The notes under the pieces were generated by a model. That model saw nothing but the letters and a program-made list of their open reading frames with translations. It did no database searches and was not told where the DNA came from. DNA of 64,000 nucleotides from Aminipila sp047974845. GTDB taxonomy: Bacteria > Bacillota > Clostridia > Peptostreptococcales > Anaerovoracaceae. The stretch is taken from assembly GCA_047974845.1 (NCBI GenBank), contig JBKECQ010000052.1, forward strand, positions 62,001-126,000. Reading direction: 5' to 3'. Every line of letters starts with the position of its first letter. Position 1 is the first letter of the stretch. The translations under genes and the position numbers were made by a program. Shown here piece after piece: positions 26,318 through 35,070 of this stretch.

Positions 26318-27202
26318 ATGAATATTTTTCAAAGAAACGTTAAGAAGATAGTTATATTAGCAGTTATTGCAGCATCGTTTTCGTCAATATTTGTAAAACT
26401 TACATCAGCACCACCTATGGCAATAGGCTTTTATCGACTTACATTTGCTCTACCTATTTTTGCGTTAGTAACTTTGACTAAACATAAGGCTGAGATGAAG
26501 GGTCTTACAAGGAAACAGATAGGAGGCTGTGCAGTAGCGGGAATACTTTTGGCAGGTCACTTTTTTTCATGGTTTACAGGTGTAGGACATACAAGTATAG
26601 CCAGTGCATCGGTTTTAGCAATGACCCACCCATTTATGATATTATTGATTTCAGTTTTTATATTCAAGGAAAAAACCAACAAGAAGGCTGTAGCAGGCGT
26701 AATAGTTGCATTTATAGGTAGCATTATTATTTCAGGAAGCGATTACGGCATTTCAATGGACGTGCTGTTTGGAGATATAATGTGCTTATTTGCGGCACTT
26801 TTTATGGGATTATACTTTATAGCCGGAAATAAGTTCAGGAAAGGGATAAATGCCGCTGTTTATGTATTTTTTGTATTTTTCTTTTGCTGGTTAGCTTTTA
26901 CTATTGGAATGATAATTACAGGGACGCCTTTTGTTGGCTATACTGCAACAGATATGTTTTGGATCTTTGTTATGTCCATGGTATGCCAGATTGGTGCCCA
27001 TGCAGTATTTAACTGGTGCTTAGGATATACAACAGCTTTATACGTGGCGACTTGTGAAAATTTAGAAGCATTTATTGCAACGGGATTGGCAGTAATATTA
27101 TTCTCAGAAATACCATCTATATGGCAGATTATAGGTGGTCTTACCATTGTTGTAGGTGTTATGTATTACACCAGACATGAGGGCGATAGCAATGGCGTAT
27201 AA
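26318..27202 (+). CDS. DMT-superfamily (EamA) transporter
   Basis: 294-residue membrane protein with about ten membrane segments in two EamA repeats (about 10-140 and 150-285). The repeat feature SIFVKLTSAPPMAIGFYRLT is typical, with the second repeat giving ATCENLEAFIATGLAVILFS. Substrate unknown; members export amino acids or metabolites. It lies 19 bases after mtnA and overlaps the scpA start by 11 bases, so it links the two transcripts. Confidence 0.88.
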   Translation: MNIFQRNVKKIVILAVIAASFSSIFVKLTSAPPMAIGFYRLTFALPIFALVTLTKHKAEMKGLTRKQIGGCAVAGILLAGHFFSWFTGVGHTSIASASVLAMTHPFMILLISVFIFKEKTNKKAVAGVIVAFIGSIIISGSDYGISMDVLFGDIMCLFAALFMGLYFIAGNKFRKGINAAVYVFFVFFFCWLAFTIGMIITGTPFVGYTATDMFWIFVMSMVCQIGAHAVFNWCLGYTTALYVATCENLEAFIATGLAVILFSEIPSIWQIIGGLTIVVGVMYYTRHEGDSNGV

Positions 27203-27968
27203 AGTAAAAATTGATATTTTTGAGGGGCCATTTGATTTATTGGTATACCTTATTGAAAATGCAGAAATGAGCATTTATGATATTCAGGTTGCAGAAATAA
27301 CTACTCAATATTTGGACTACATGGAAAAGATGCAACAGGCTGATATAAATATTGCCACTGAATTTATGGTTCTTGCGGCGGCTTTAATAGAAATCAAGTC
27401 TAAAATGTTGCTTCCTAGAAGTACTCCATTGGAGGAAGGCATTGTTGAAGAGGACCCAAGAACAGAATTGGTTGAAAAAATCTTAGAATATAAAAAGTTT
27501 AAAATAGCTGCGGAAATCCTTGAAGAGTATGAGAAGGAAAAACTTTTATGCTATGAAAAACCAAAAGAAGATTTAGACCAATATACAAATGGTGTAGATG
27601 AATATTTATCTTTAGATATAAAAAAGTTTGTATCTGCATTTAATATGTTTTTGAAAAAGAAACAAAGAATTGAAGAAGTAAAGAAACAGTACACCCGTGT
27701 TGAAAGACAAAAACAAAGTATTGAAATGAAAATTGAAAGTATAATAAATTTCTTTAAAAACAGGGGCTTTAAAAAGCTTTTATTTAAGGAATTGATTACA
27801 GATAAAAAGGACAAGTACGACGTAGTACTTACTTTTACCTCTATGCTTCAAATGATAAGAGAAAAAATGATTAAAGTTGACCAATACAGTGCGTTTGGCG
27901 ATATAGAAATACAAGTCATAAAGTCTAATGAACAATCTGAATCGATAGGAGAATGGCATGACAACTAA
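27192..27968 (+). CDS. scpA: Segregation and condensation protein A
   Basis: 258-residue kleisin that bridges the SMC dimer heads in bacterial condensin. Seen: KIDIFEGPFDLLVYLIENAE, then QVAEITTQYLDYMEKMQQAD and IATEFMVLAAALIEIKSKML. The ATG at 27192 is used because the family begins MxYKVKIxxFEGP and GAGGGCGA precedes it. The gene overlaps the permease upstream and scpB downstream. ScpA-ScpB adjacency is the usual Firmicute arrangement. Confidence 0.95.
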   Translation: MAYKVKIDIFEGPFDLLVYLIENAEMSIYDIQVAEITTQYLDYMEKMQQADINIATEFMVLAAALIEIKSKMLLPRSTPLEEGIVEEDPRTELVEKILEYKKFKIAAEILEEYEKEKLLCYEKPKEDLDQYTNGVDEYLSLDIKKFVSAFNMFLKKKQRIEEVKKQYTRVERQKQSIEMKIESIINFFKNRGFKKLLFKELITDKKDKYDVVLTFTSMLQMIREKMIKVDQYSAFGDIEIQVIKSNEQSESIGEWHDN

Positions 27969-28545
27969 AAAAACTATTAAATCTGCGTTTGAATCCATGA
28001 TGTTTGTTTGGGGAGAACCTTTAGATGTTAAAATTGCTGCTGAGGTTTTTAATTTAAACTGGAAAGATGCGTATAATTATTTTTTAGAACTTAAAGAAGA
28101 GTATGAGCAAGAGGGCAGAGGCATAAAGATAATAGAAATAAATAAATGCTTTCAGTTTGTAACCAATGCTGAAAATGCTGATTACATTGAAAGACTTTGC
28201 ACTCCGGTAAAGGAGAAAAAACTTTCACAATCCGCATTAGAGGTATTGGCAATTGTGGCATATAAACAACCCATAACCAAAGGTGAAATAGACGCAATAA
28301 GGGGTATTAAATGCGATAGGGTTATTGAGGGTCTTGTAAAAAAGGGACTTGTACAAGAAAAAGGAAGGTCAAGTGCCATTGGAAGACCTATACTATATGG
28401 AACAACTGATAGCTTTCTAAAACATTTTGGATTTGAGACTCTGAAAGACTTACCTGATATTGAAAACATTGAAAGTGCTGTAGTGGAAGATGAGCCTCCA
28501 GACGAACTGGATGCACAGCAAATCTCCATTGATTTAAATATATAG
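27958..28545 (+). CDS. scpB: Segregation and condensation protein B
   Basis: 195-residue winged-helix partner of ScpA in condensin. Seen: KSAFESMMFVWGEPLDVKIA near the start, then ALEVLAIVAYKQPITKGEID and GRPILYGTTDSFLKHFGF, all characteristic. It overlaps scpA by 11 bases, so translation is probably coupled. It ends at a bidirectional terminator. Confidence 0.95.
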   Translation: MTTKKTIKSAFESMMFVWGEPLDVKIAAEVFNLNWKDAYNYFLELKEEYEQEGRGIKIIEINKCFQFVTNAENADYIERLCTPVKEKKLSQSALEVLAIVAYKQPITKGEIDAIRGIKCDRVIEGLVKKGLVQEKGRSSAIGRPILYGTTDSFLKHFGFETLKDLPDIENIESAVVEDEPPDELDAQQISIDLNI

Positions 28546-28555
28546 ACCATAAATG

Positions 28556-28613
28556 TTAAAAGGGTATATGGGTTCGATTATGTAATATAGTTAAGAACCC
28601 ATATACCTTTTAT
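28556..28613. terminator. Bidirectional terminator between scpB and the flavoprotein gene
   Basis: AAAAGGGTATATGGGTTC pairs with GAACCCATATACCTTTTA across a loop of about 20 bases, with T-runs on both strands; suited to the converging genes. Confidence 0.8.
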
Positions 28614-28614
28614 A

Positions 28615-29559
28615 TTATAGGCACTTACATCTTTTGTAAGTGTTCCCATGAGCATCAGTGCAACTACAGGCACCACAAATACCTTCACCACAACAAATAT
28701 TAGCATTATTACTGCAAACAAAAGCAGTTGATTTTGAAAGGCAAGAAACAATTTTTCTTATTTCTTCAATATAGAAGTCAGATGCCAAAACCGCCACTAC
28801 AGTATAGTTACCTGATTCTATTTTTGATTTTAATGAAGTGTAAAGGGTATCCTGCAAACTCTGCATGGAGACGTTTTGTACAAGAGTCGTTGATAAATAC
28901 TTATTTACAACAGCATCACAAATTTTATCGGTATCTATTACTATATCTATCTCTGATGCTTGCCCTGCCCAATCCGTGAAGTTAACCGCAGGAGCGAAAC
29001 CTACTCCTTTAGTAATTATAAGGACTTTAGACTCAGGAACTATTCTACTGAAACGCCCCATTATATTTGAGATTCCTCTTAAGCCTCCCCTATAAACTCC
29101 TCTAACAATTACCTTTTCTTCTTCACTGCAAATGGCCTTAGTTTTGGCAGAAATACTTTTTATAAGAAGAGTAATAAAGCCTTTTTCCGCATCCACTCTC
29201 ATAACTGAAATAGGGGTGTGATAATAGTTTTCGTGACTAAGGGGTTGCAAAAATACGTATGTACCGGGAACGGCAGCTTTTAATGCGAAACCTCTGCCAA
29301 CTTCAAGTGTCATGGAATATAAATCATCAGAAAACTTTTCCTTCGATACTATTCTTGCAGTAAAATCTTTTCTTGGATTGTTAACCTTGTGATTGTTTTG
29401 AACAAATTCATTGTATATGCAAACACCTTTCCATAGGCAGTCGCAGTATTCTTTTCCTTGCAATCTGCTGCATACAAGACAATCTCCGGTGGCTGCTAAA
29501 TAGCAGGGACAATTTTCTGTCCCGCTGTCGATGCAGTCAATACTGTGTGTGCAATTCAT
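28615..29559 (-). CDS. Cysteine-rich FAD/NAD-binding oxidoreductase (PyrK/sulfide-dehydrogenase-like)
   Basis: 314 residues. Three parts: an N-terminal domain of about 50 residues with nine cysteines (CIDSGTENCPCYLAATGDCL then VCSRLQGKEYCDCLWKGVCI), a ferredoxin-reductase-like FAD and NAD(P) region (about 65-270), and a C-terminal 2Fe-2S-type cluster site like PyrK (CCGEGICGACSC and a final pair of Cys). I recall this arrangement as a conserved clostridial protein of unknown partner, probably electron transfer. The ATG at 29559 follows GGTGGGAGGA. It stands alone, without pyrD or a ferredoxin gene. Confidence 0.8.
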   Translation of the reverse strand: MNCTHSIDCIDSGTENCPCYLAATGDCLVCSRLQGKEYCDCLWKGVCIYNEFVQNNHKVNNPRKDFTARIVSKEKFSDDLYSMTLEVGRGFALKAAVPGTYVFLQPLSHENYYHTPISVMRVDAEKGFITLLIKSISAKTKAICSEEEKVIVRGVYRGGLRGISNIMGRFSRIVPESKVLIITKGVGFAPAVNFTDWAGQASEIDIVIDTDKICDAVVNKYLSTTLVQNVSMQSLQDTLYTSLKSKIESGNYTVVAVLASDFYIEEIRKIVSCLSKSTAFVCSNNANICCGEGICGACSCTDAHGNTYKRCKCL

Positions 29560-29658
29560 AAGCAATCCTCCCACCTGATTGAGTAAAATGTAATTAAATT
29601 AAATCATCGAATATATTAGTATATTTTTTTTGAAGAAAATAGTTACGGTATGAGAGCA

Positions 29659-30507
29659 TTATTTCAAAGAAAAACCATAATCCATTAAATTGTAGGAGTC
29701 ATTGAACCAGTCAGGGGCATTCATAACAACACAAATAAGCCTTACTCCGTCTCTTTCAGAAGAGGCTACCAGCGTTCTGCCTGAAGCTTTTGTAAATCCA
29801 ATCTTTATTCCCGTTCCTCCCTCATATTGATGAACAACCTTATTTTTATTATAAAAATAATTATATTTTTCGGGCTCACGGTGCGCTTGCCACTGTTTAG
29901 TAGAAGAGATTTTTGCAAAGGTATCATTTTTCATAGCATTTTTTGCAATTATAGCCATATCAAGAGCGGTTGTATAATGATTTTCATCAAAAAGACCACT
30001 GGGATTCATGAAATGAGTGTTTGTACAGCCTAGTTCTTCTGCCTTGTTATTCATCATTTCTATAAAGTTTTCTTCCGTTCCCCCGATGATAGTCGCAAGG
30101 GCGGTGGCGGCGTCGTTGCCCGACCTGAGCATCAATCCATACAGCAAATCTTCAATCGTTACCTTTTCCTCAGGAGCCAGATATATGGAAGAGCCTTCAA
30201 CACCAATAGCACAAGCGGGAATTTTTACTTGCTGTGTTAAATCACTTTTTAAACTTTCTACGGTTTCAATAGTTAAAATAGCAGTCATGATTTTTGTGGT
30301 GCTGGCAGGATAGGCTTTTGTATTTGCCTCTTTTTCATATAATATTTCACCCGTATCCGCATTAATGAGAACCGCCTGCTGGGCGGAAACAGAAGGATAT
30401 GAGGAGGTTGATGTTTGTATAGAGGGCTGATTATCAAAATAATATAATACAGCAGCCAGGCATAAAACTGCCAAAAGTGAGACGTTTTTAAATTTTGGTT
30501 TTATCAT
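29659..30507 (-). CDS. D-alanyl-D-alanine carboxypeptidase (S11 family)
   Basis: 282-residue penicillin-binding carboxypeptidase trimming the terminal D-Ala of peptidoglycan stems. An N-terminal membrane anchor (VSLLAVLCLAAVLYYF) precedes the catalytic domain with SxxK at Ser69-Lys72 (ASTTKIMTA) and SGN (RSGNDAA). The third motif reads KIG in GIKIGFTKASG where KTG is usual. No clear C-terminal anchoring domain is seen, so it is shorter than classical DacA. The ATG at 30507 follows GGAGGAATAAC. It is divergent from the marR operon. Confidence 0.88.
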   Translation of the reverse strand: MIKPKFKNVSLLAVLCLAAVLYYFDNQPSIQTSTSSYPSVSAQQAVLINADTGEILYEKEANTKAYPASTTKIMTAILTIETVESLKSDLTQQVKIPACAIGVEGSSIYLAPEEKVTIEDLLYGLMLRSGNDAATALATIIGGTEENFIEMMNNKAEELGCTNTHFMNPSGLFDENHYTTALDMAIIAKNAMKNDTFAKISSTKQWQAHREPEKYNYFYNKNKVVHQYEGGTGIKIGFTKASGRTLVASSERDGVRLICVVMNAPDWFNDSYNLMDYGFSLK

Positions 30508-30588
30508 TGTGTTATTCCTCCATTCATTTATATTTACGACATCTGGCCTGTCTTTATGCAAACTATATAAGGACCGCAAAAAATACTA

Positions 30589-30616
30589 TTGACAATAAAA
30601 ACCAAAGAGTTATAAT
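30589..30616 (+). promoter_or_regulatory. Promoter of the marR export operon
   Basis: TTGACA (30589-30594), 16-base spacer, TATAAT (30611-30616), both perfect consensus hexamers, so an intrinsically strong promoter that would need repression. Confidence 0.75.
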
Positions 30617-30623
30617 ATTTAAT

Positions 30624-30667
30624 ATTCGGTAACAAATAGTTCGGTATCGAATTATTTGTTACCGAAT
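30624..30667 (+). promoter_or_regulatory. 44-bp palindromic operator for the MarR regulator
   Basis: ATTCGGTAACAAATA (30624-30638) is matched by its exact complement at 30653-30667, and an inner TTCG/CGAA pair shares the same centre. The heptamer TTCGGTA occurs three times (two direct, one inverted). It begins about 7 bases after the TATAAT, so a bound protein would block transcription initiation. Autoregulation by the adjacent MarR protein is the natural inference. Confidence 0.7.
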
Positions 30668-30741
30668 GTAAAATCCGCGTACTATATACAAACTTATATA
30701 TAAATAGGTATATCTCACAGATAGAAGAGAGAGAGATTCAT

Positions 30742-31275
30742 ATGTCAGACAATAATTTAAAGGATATATTTTCGTATAAGTCTTTTGCAAGGTTTGAAAA
30801 GGAAGGCCATTTAGATAAATACGAGTTGGAAAAATTAGAATCATTAATCTTGATTATGCAAAACACGGCTGATTTAAGAGAGGGAATAAGAACAGAATTT
30901 TCACAAACAGAATTATCACAAAATAAATATTACATTTTGCTACTTTTAAATGAAAAAGAGGAGGAACTATTAACTCCATCAAAAATCGCGGATTTTTTAA
31001 ACCTGTCAAGGGGCACGGTTTCAGACTTAATAGATAGCATGGACAAAGATGGATTTTTAGAAAGAGTTATTTGCAAAAATGACAGAAGAAAAATACAGGT
31101 AATAATTACCCAGAAAGGAAGACAGGTAATAGAAGAGATAATACCTAAATATTATAGATATACTTCTGAACTAATGTCCTGTTTAAATGGAGAAGAGGTA
31201 AAAAGCTTTTTAGAAATAACAAATAAATTAAAAGCAAATATGAAAAAAATAAAAGGGGCGACCAAAGATATTTAG
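30742..31275 (+). CDS. MarR-family transcriptional regulator
   Basis: 177-residue winged-helix repressor. The DNA-binding core lies at about 72-125: LTPSKIADFLNLSRGTVSDL (recognition helix) and KNDRRKIQVIITQKGRQVIE (wing). The N-terminal ~45 residues form an extra helical segment beyond the usual MarR length of ~145. GAAGAGAGAGAG lies before the ATG. First gene of a four-gene operon with a membrane-fusion protein and two permeases; it probably represses its own export operon until a toxic ligand binds. Confidence 0.88.
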   Translation: MSDNNLKDIFSYKSFARFEKEGHLDKYELEKLESLILIMQNTADLREGIRTEFSQTELSQNKYYILLLLNEKEEELLTPSKIADFLNLSRGTVSDLIDSMDKDGFLERVICKNDRRKIQVIITQKGRQVIEEIIPKYYRYTSELMSCLNGEEVKSFLEITNKLKANMKKIKGATKDI

Positions 31276-31292
31276 CTAGGAGGGAAGAATAT

Positions 31293-32312
31293 ATGAAAGA
31301 ATCCATATTGAAGCGTAAGAAGATTATTATGATAGGCATAGGGATTATACTAGTTATCATGGTAGTATTAGCAATTATCGCTGTATCAGCAATAAAAATG
31401 TATGCTATGAGCGGAAAGGATTTGGTTATTCAATCAAATTTAGAAATGTCCGAGGTGGGCATTATCTCGCAGACATCAGGACAGATTATTGAACTTAATG
31501 TCAAGGAAGGAGATTATATAAAAGAAGGAGATATAATCGCCAGAGTCGATAGTGAAACTCTAAAGGCACAGAGGGAAAAGGCACAAGCTGGTATAGATAC
31601 TATTAATGCTCAGATTAATGCGGCGCAAGCGCAATACAAAAATGTGAAAAATGGTACCCGTGAAGAAGAGTTGGCTCAAGTAAAGGCAAGCTACGATTTA
31701 ACAAAAACTAATTATGACAGAATAAAGACTCTTTATGAAAACGGAGCTGTAAGCAAGATGGAGTATGATAACGTTTCCACACAACTTGAGGTTGCTGCTC
31801 AGAAGCTACAATTGGCACAAAAAGGTGCAACTGTTGAGACTTTAGAAGCGGCAAGTGCAAATGTGGATACACTGGAGGGTCAATTAAAGCAGGCACAAGC
31901 GGCACTTAAGGAATTGGATACATATTTGGGAAAAACCGAAATAATAGCACCTGCAACAGGTGTAATAACACAGTTAAATGTTGATAAAGGTGAGCTTGTT
32001 TCAGGGGGTATGTCTGTGGCAACAATAACGGATACTTCCGCACCATGGATTCAGTGTAATGTAATGGAAAATGAATTGGAAAAAATCGCACTTGGGAAAA
32101 AAGTTAAGATTGAGCTTACGGCATACCCCGACAAAACTTTTGACGGAGAAATAGTAGCCATAAACAAAAGCGCTGATTTTGCAGTAAAAAGAGCTACAAA
32201 TGCCAACGGGGAGTTTGATATTTTATCTTATGGTATAAAGGTAAAACCTTTAAATATAGATAAACAACTTTTTGCAGGAATGACTGCTTTCGTAAATTTC
32301 GGAAGCAAGTAG
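31293..32312 (+). CDS. HlyD/EmrA-type membrane fusion protein
   Basis: 339-residue periplasmic-adaptor-like protein anchored by one N-terminal membrane helix (IIMIGIGIILVIMVVLAIIA). It has split biotinyl-lipoyl halves (SQTSGQIIELNVKEGDYIKE and IIAPATGVITQLNVDKGELV) around a helical hairpin (about 95-205), and a beta-barrel domain. AGGAGGGAAG precedes the ATG. It serves the two permeases that follow. In Gram-negative bacteria such proteins reach an outer-membrane channel; what it contacts here is unknown. Confidence 0.9.
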   Translation: MKESILKRKKIIMIGIGIILVIMVVLAIIAVSAIKMYAMSGKDLVIQSNLEMSEVGIISQTSGQIIELNVKEGDYIKEGDIIARVDSETLKAQREKAQAGIDTINAQINAAQAQYKNVKNGTREEELAQVKASYDLTKTNYDRIKTLYENGAVSKMEYDNVSTQLEVAAQKLQLAQKGATVETLEAASANVDTLEGQLKQAQAALKELDTYLGKTEIIAPATGVITQLNVDKGELVSGGMSVATITDTSAPWIQCNVMENELEKIALGKKVKIELTAYPDKTFDGEIVAINKSADFAVKRATNANGEFDILSYGIKVKPLNIDKQLFAGMTAFVNFGSK

Positions 32313-32326
32313 GAAAAGGTTAAAAG

Positions 32327-33661
32327 ATGTTTAGAGGGTTAAATAAAATAAATAACTGGCTTGACAGGAAGGTTGATTTTATCAGCCTTCTTATGGCCAG
32401 AAAAGCAAAAAAAATTGCAAGAACTTCCGAAGGTATGCGATTAAATATATTTTCTGATATATATAGGTGGTATAAGAGGTGTGCAAATACCATTATTCCT
32501 ATAATGTTTGTTTTAATTATTCCAACTGTTGCAGGAATTATTATCGGAGCGGAGTTTAGCGGACACACTGTTACTAACGTGCCAACGGCAATAGTGGACA
32601 TGGATAATTCACAATTAAGCCGTGATTTAGTTGAAAACTTTAGAACAAACAATGTATTTAATGTAAACAACTATTTAGAAAACATAGAAGAATTAGAGTC
32701 GCAAATTACTGTTGGAGAAGTGGCAGTTGGTGTAATTATTCCGGAAAATTTTTCGTCGGATTTGACAAAGGGGAAAGCTCCTAAAGTAATGGTTCTATAT
32801 GATGGAGCGCAAATGTCCATGACAGGTGCGGCAAAGGGAAAAATTGCTGAAACAATATCTACAATAAAAAGTGGATATATGATGAAGGTTATGATGGGTT
32901 CTCTTGGCATTTCACAGGATCAGGCTATGAAATATATTCAGCCAATTCAGTGCACTACTAGGACATTGGGTAATCCGGAAAGAAGCAGCTTAGTGTTTAT
33001 GCTTCAAGGGTTGCTTATAAATTTCTGCCAAGTTGCAGTATATATTTTAGGCATTGAATTAGTTAGAAAAAATGAAAGAACATTAAAAAACCTTATAAAG
33101 CATGGAGCTTTTGCAGGATTTATAGGCACTATTTCCGTGGTACTCATGATTTGCACTCAAATACTGTTCTTTAGTGCACCATTTAGAGGCAGCTTTTTAG
33201 CGGCATTAATTTTAACTGTTTTATACATGACCGGAATAGGTATTATGGGCGTATCCGCTATGGTTAAGTCCGACGATAGGCTTGAGGCGGTTAAAAGCTG
33301 TTCAGGAGTTATGGCAATGTTTATGCTCTGTGGTTATACGTTTCCGGTTTTGGGAATGCCAACCTTTTTGCAAGTAATAGCAAAGTTTTTACCGTTTACA
33401 TATTATGTGTCCCCCATGAGAGATATTTCCTTATTGGGATCAACTCTTTCCATGATGACTACAAATATAATTTGTCTGTGTATTTTTGTAATGATTACCA
33501 TTGTTATGCTCCATAATAATTTAAAAAAATCTAAAAAGATTAGAGTTGAAAAGCATCAAAAATCAAGGCTGGAGCACAGGATTATAGAAACAGAGCTCAG
33601 GGCAGGAAGGGGCGAAGGGGTAGGCCCTGTCGCTATGCAGACAAAGGGGGATTCAATATGA
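32327..33661 (+). CDS. ABC-2 type permease, first of pair
   Basis: 444 residues. A cytoplasmic N-terminus of about 50 residues, one membrane helix (IIPIMFVLIIPTVAGIIIGA), a large extracytoplasmic domain (about 80-220) including NVPTAIVDMDNSQLSRDLVE, then five C-terminal membrane helices. This is the YhgE/YhhJ-like permease architecture of ABC-2 proteins that work with HlyD partners. No ATPase gene is present in the operon. It overlaps the next gene by four bases (ATGA). Confidence 0.87.
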   Translation: MFRGLNKINNWLDRKVDFISLLMARKAKKIARTSEGMRLNIFSDIYRWYKRCANTIIPIMFVLIIPTVAGIIIGAEFSGHTVTNVPTAIVDMDNSQLSRDLVENFRTNNVFNVNNYLENIEELESQITVGEVAVGVIIPENFSSDLTKGKAPKVMVLYDGAQMSMTGAAKGKIAETISTIKSGYMMKVMMGSLGISQDQAMKYIQPIQCTTRTLGNPERSSLVFMLQGLLINFCQVAVYILGIELVRKNERTLKNLIKHGAFAGFIGTISVVLMICTQILFFSAPFRGSFLAALILTVLYMTGIGIMGVSAMVKSDDRLEAVKSCSGVMAMFMLCGYTFPVLGMPTFLQVIAKFLPFTYYVSPMRDISLLGSTLSMMTTNIICLCIFVMITIVMLHNNLKKSKKIRVEKHQKSRLEHRIIETELRAGRGEGVGPVAMQTKGDSI

Positions 33662-34845
33662 GCTGGAAAAACAGAATTATAGAGGTACTTAAAAAGGATA
33701 AAGCCGCATTAGGTATGTTGCTGTTAGTTCCAATCATTGTCCCGTTTTTTTTACATTTTGTTTATGGAAACATATTTGTTGAGGACATTCCCTTTGCAGT
33801 AGTAGATTTGGACAATAGTTCATTATCCAGAAATATTACACAGGGGCTAATTAGCCACCCGGGATTAGATGTATGCCGTTTTTACGAGTCAGAAAGCCAG
33901 TTGGAGGATTCCATATTAAGAAAAAAAGTAATAGGTGGGATTATTATACCAAAAGGGCTGAGCAAGGATATGAATTCCCCAAATTCATCAAAAGTGTTGG
34001 TGGTTGTGGACGGTTCAAATATGATGACGGGAGGTAATGCCTCAGGCTATGCCAGTCAGGTTATCGGAACTTTCAATGCAGGAGTACAGATGAACTACTT
34101 AAAGGGGCATGGTATGTCATCTTCCACTGTTAAGAATACCATGACATCATTTTCTTATACGGAAAGGGTGGCCTACGAACCTTTTTTAAGCTACATCTGT
34201 AATATTGTGTATATTGTAATTCCTTTTGTAATACAAACCTACTACTTAACCACGTTTTTACTTCCGGCTTATGTAGAGGAAAAGCATTACTGGATAAATA
34301 ACAATATGAACAAAAAAGAGAAGAGACAGCGAATTGAGTTTCTATTGTGGAGAATTTTAGTGGTGGCAGTGACCATATGCATTACAAGTTACTTGTCATT
34401 CTTCATATATGCGAAAATAAGAAATATGCCATTAAGGGGAAGCTTCCTTGAATACTTTGCCTTACTGTTCATTTTCTTAATGGCACTATCTGCAATTGGT
34501 TTAGCCATATCCGCCTTTTTCAATGAAAAAAATCTAATATACTTTATAGAGTTTTATTTTATTATCAGCTCCATGATAGTACTAACCTCAGGCGCAGTTT
34601 GGCCGGAGTATATGATGCCATCGGGTATGAGCTTGTTAATAAAGAGTATATGGCCGTTTTTCCATGTAGCAATGCCTATTAAATTTGTAAACTTAAAGGG
34701 TGTAGGCTGGGAAACCATAATGCCATACTTGTTTAGCTGTTTAATATATTTTCTTGTTTGGTTGCCAATAGGCTTATTTTTCTTTAAGAGAAAGATTAGA
34801 ATTAAGCGGGGAGAACCAATAGAAGGAGATTTGCTGGAGGGGTAG
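33658..34845 (+). CDS. ABC-2 type permease, second of pair
   Basis: 395 residues with the same plan as its neighbour: N-terminal membrane helix, extracytoplasmic domain containing DIPFAVVDLDNSSLSRNITQ, then five to six membrane helices. The shared AxVDxDNSxLSR motif shows the two permeases are paralogs that probably form a heterodimer. The start overlaps the preceding stop, so translation is coupled. Last gene of the MarR-regulated export operon. Confidence 0.87.
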   Translation: MSWKNRIIEVLKKDKAALGMLLLVPIIVPFFLHFVYGNIFVEDIPFAVVDLDNSSLSRNITQGLISHPGLDVCRFYESESQLEDSILRKKVIGGIIIPKGLSKDMNSPNSSKVLVVVDGSNMMTGGNASGYASQVIGTFNAGVQMNYLKGHGMSSSTVKNTMTSFSYTERVAYEPFLSYICNIVYIVIPFVIQTYYLTTFLLPAYVEEKHYWINNNMNKKEKRQRIEFLLWRILVVAVTICITSYLSFFIYAKIRNMPLRGSFLEYFALLFIFLMALSAIGLAISAFFNEKNLIYFIEFYFIISSMIVLTSGAVWPEYMMPSGMSLLIKSIWPFFHVAMPIKFVNLKGVGWETIMPYLFSCLIYFLVWLPIGLFFFKRKIRIKRGEPIEGDLLEG

Positions 34846-34921
34846 AGAAGCCCATAGTGATAAGTATAAGAGGCAAAACAGACGACTGAAAATAACAAAC
34901 AATCATAAATATAAAACCAAA

Positions 34922-34957
34922 GGAAAAGTGACAATTTAGTTTGTCACTTTTTTATTG
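34922..34957 (+). terminator. Terminator of the marR export operon
   Basis: AAAAGTGACAA pairs with TTGTCACTTTT around ATTTAGT-like loop sequence, followed by a T-run. Confidence 0.85.
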
Positions 34958-35070
34958 TTATAAATTGAAATAATAGAGAGTTTATTAACTTTTTATTATA
35001 TAACTGCAAGAATCCTTTTCTTTTATAAGTGTTTTGTTTAAAATGATTAGGAAGACAAGGAGGAAAATGT

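Noticed and set aside
28182..28550. Minus-strand open frame of 122 codons
   Set aside because: Antisense to scpB; serine-rich shadow translation without a ribosome site.
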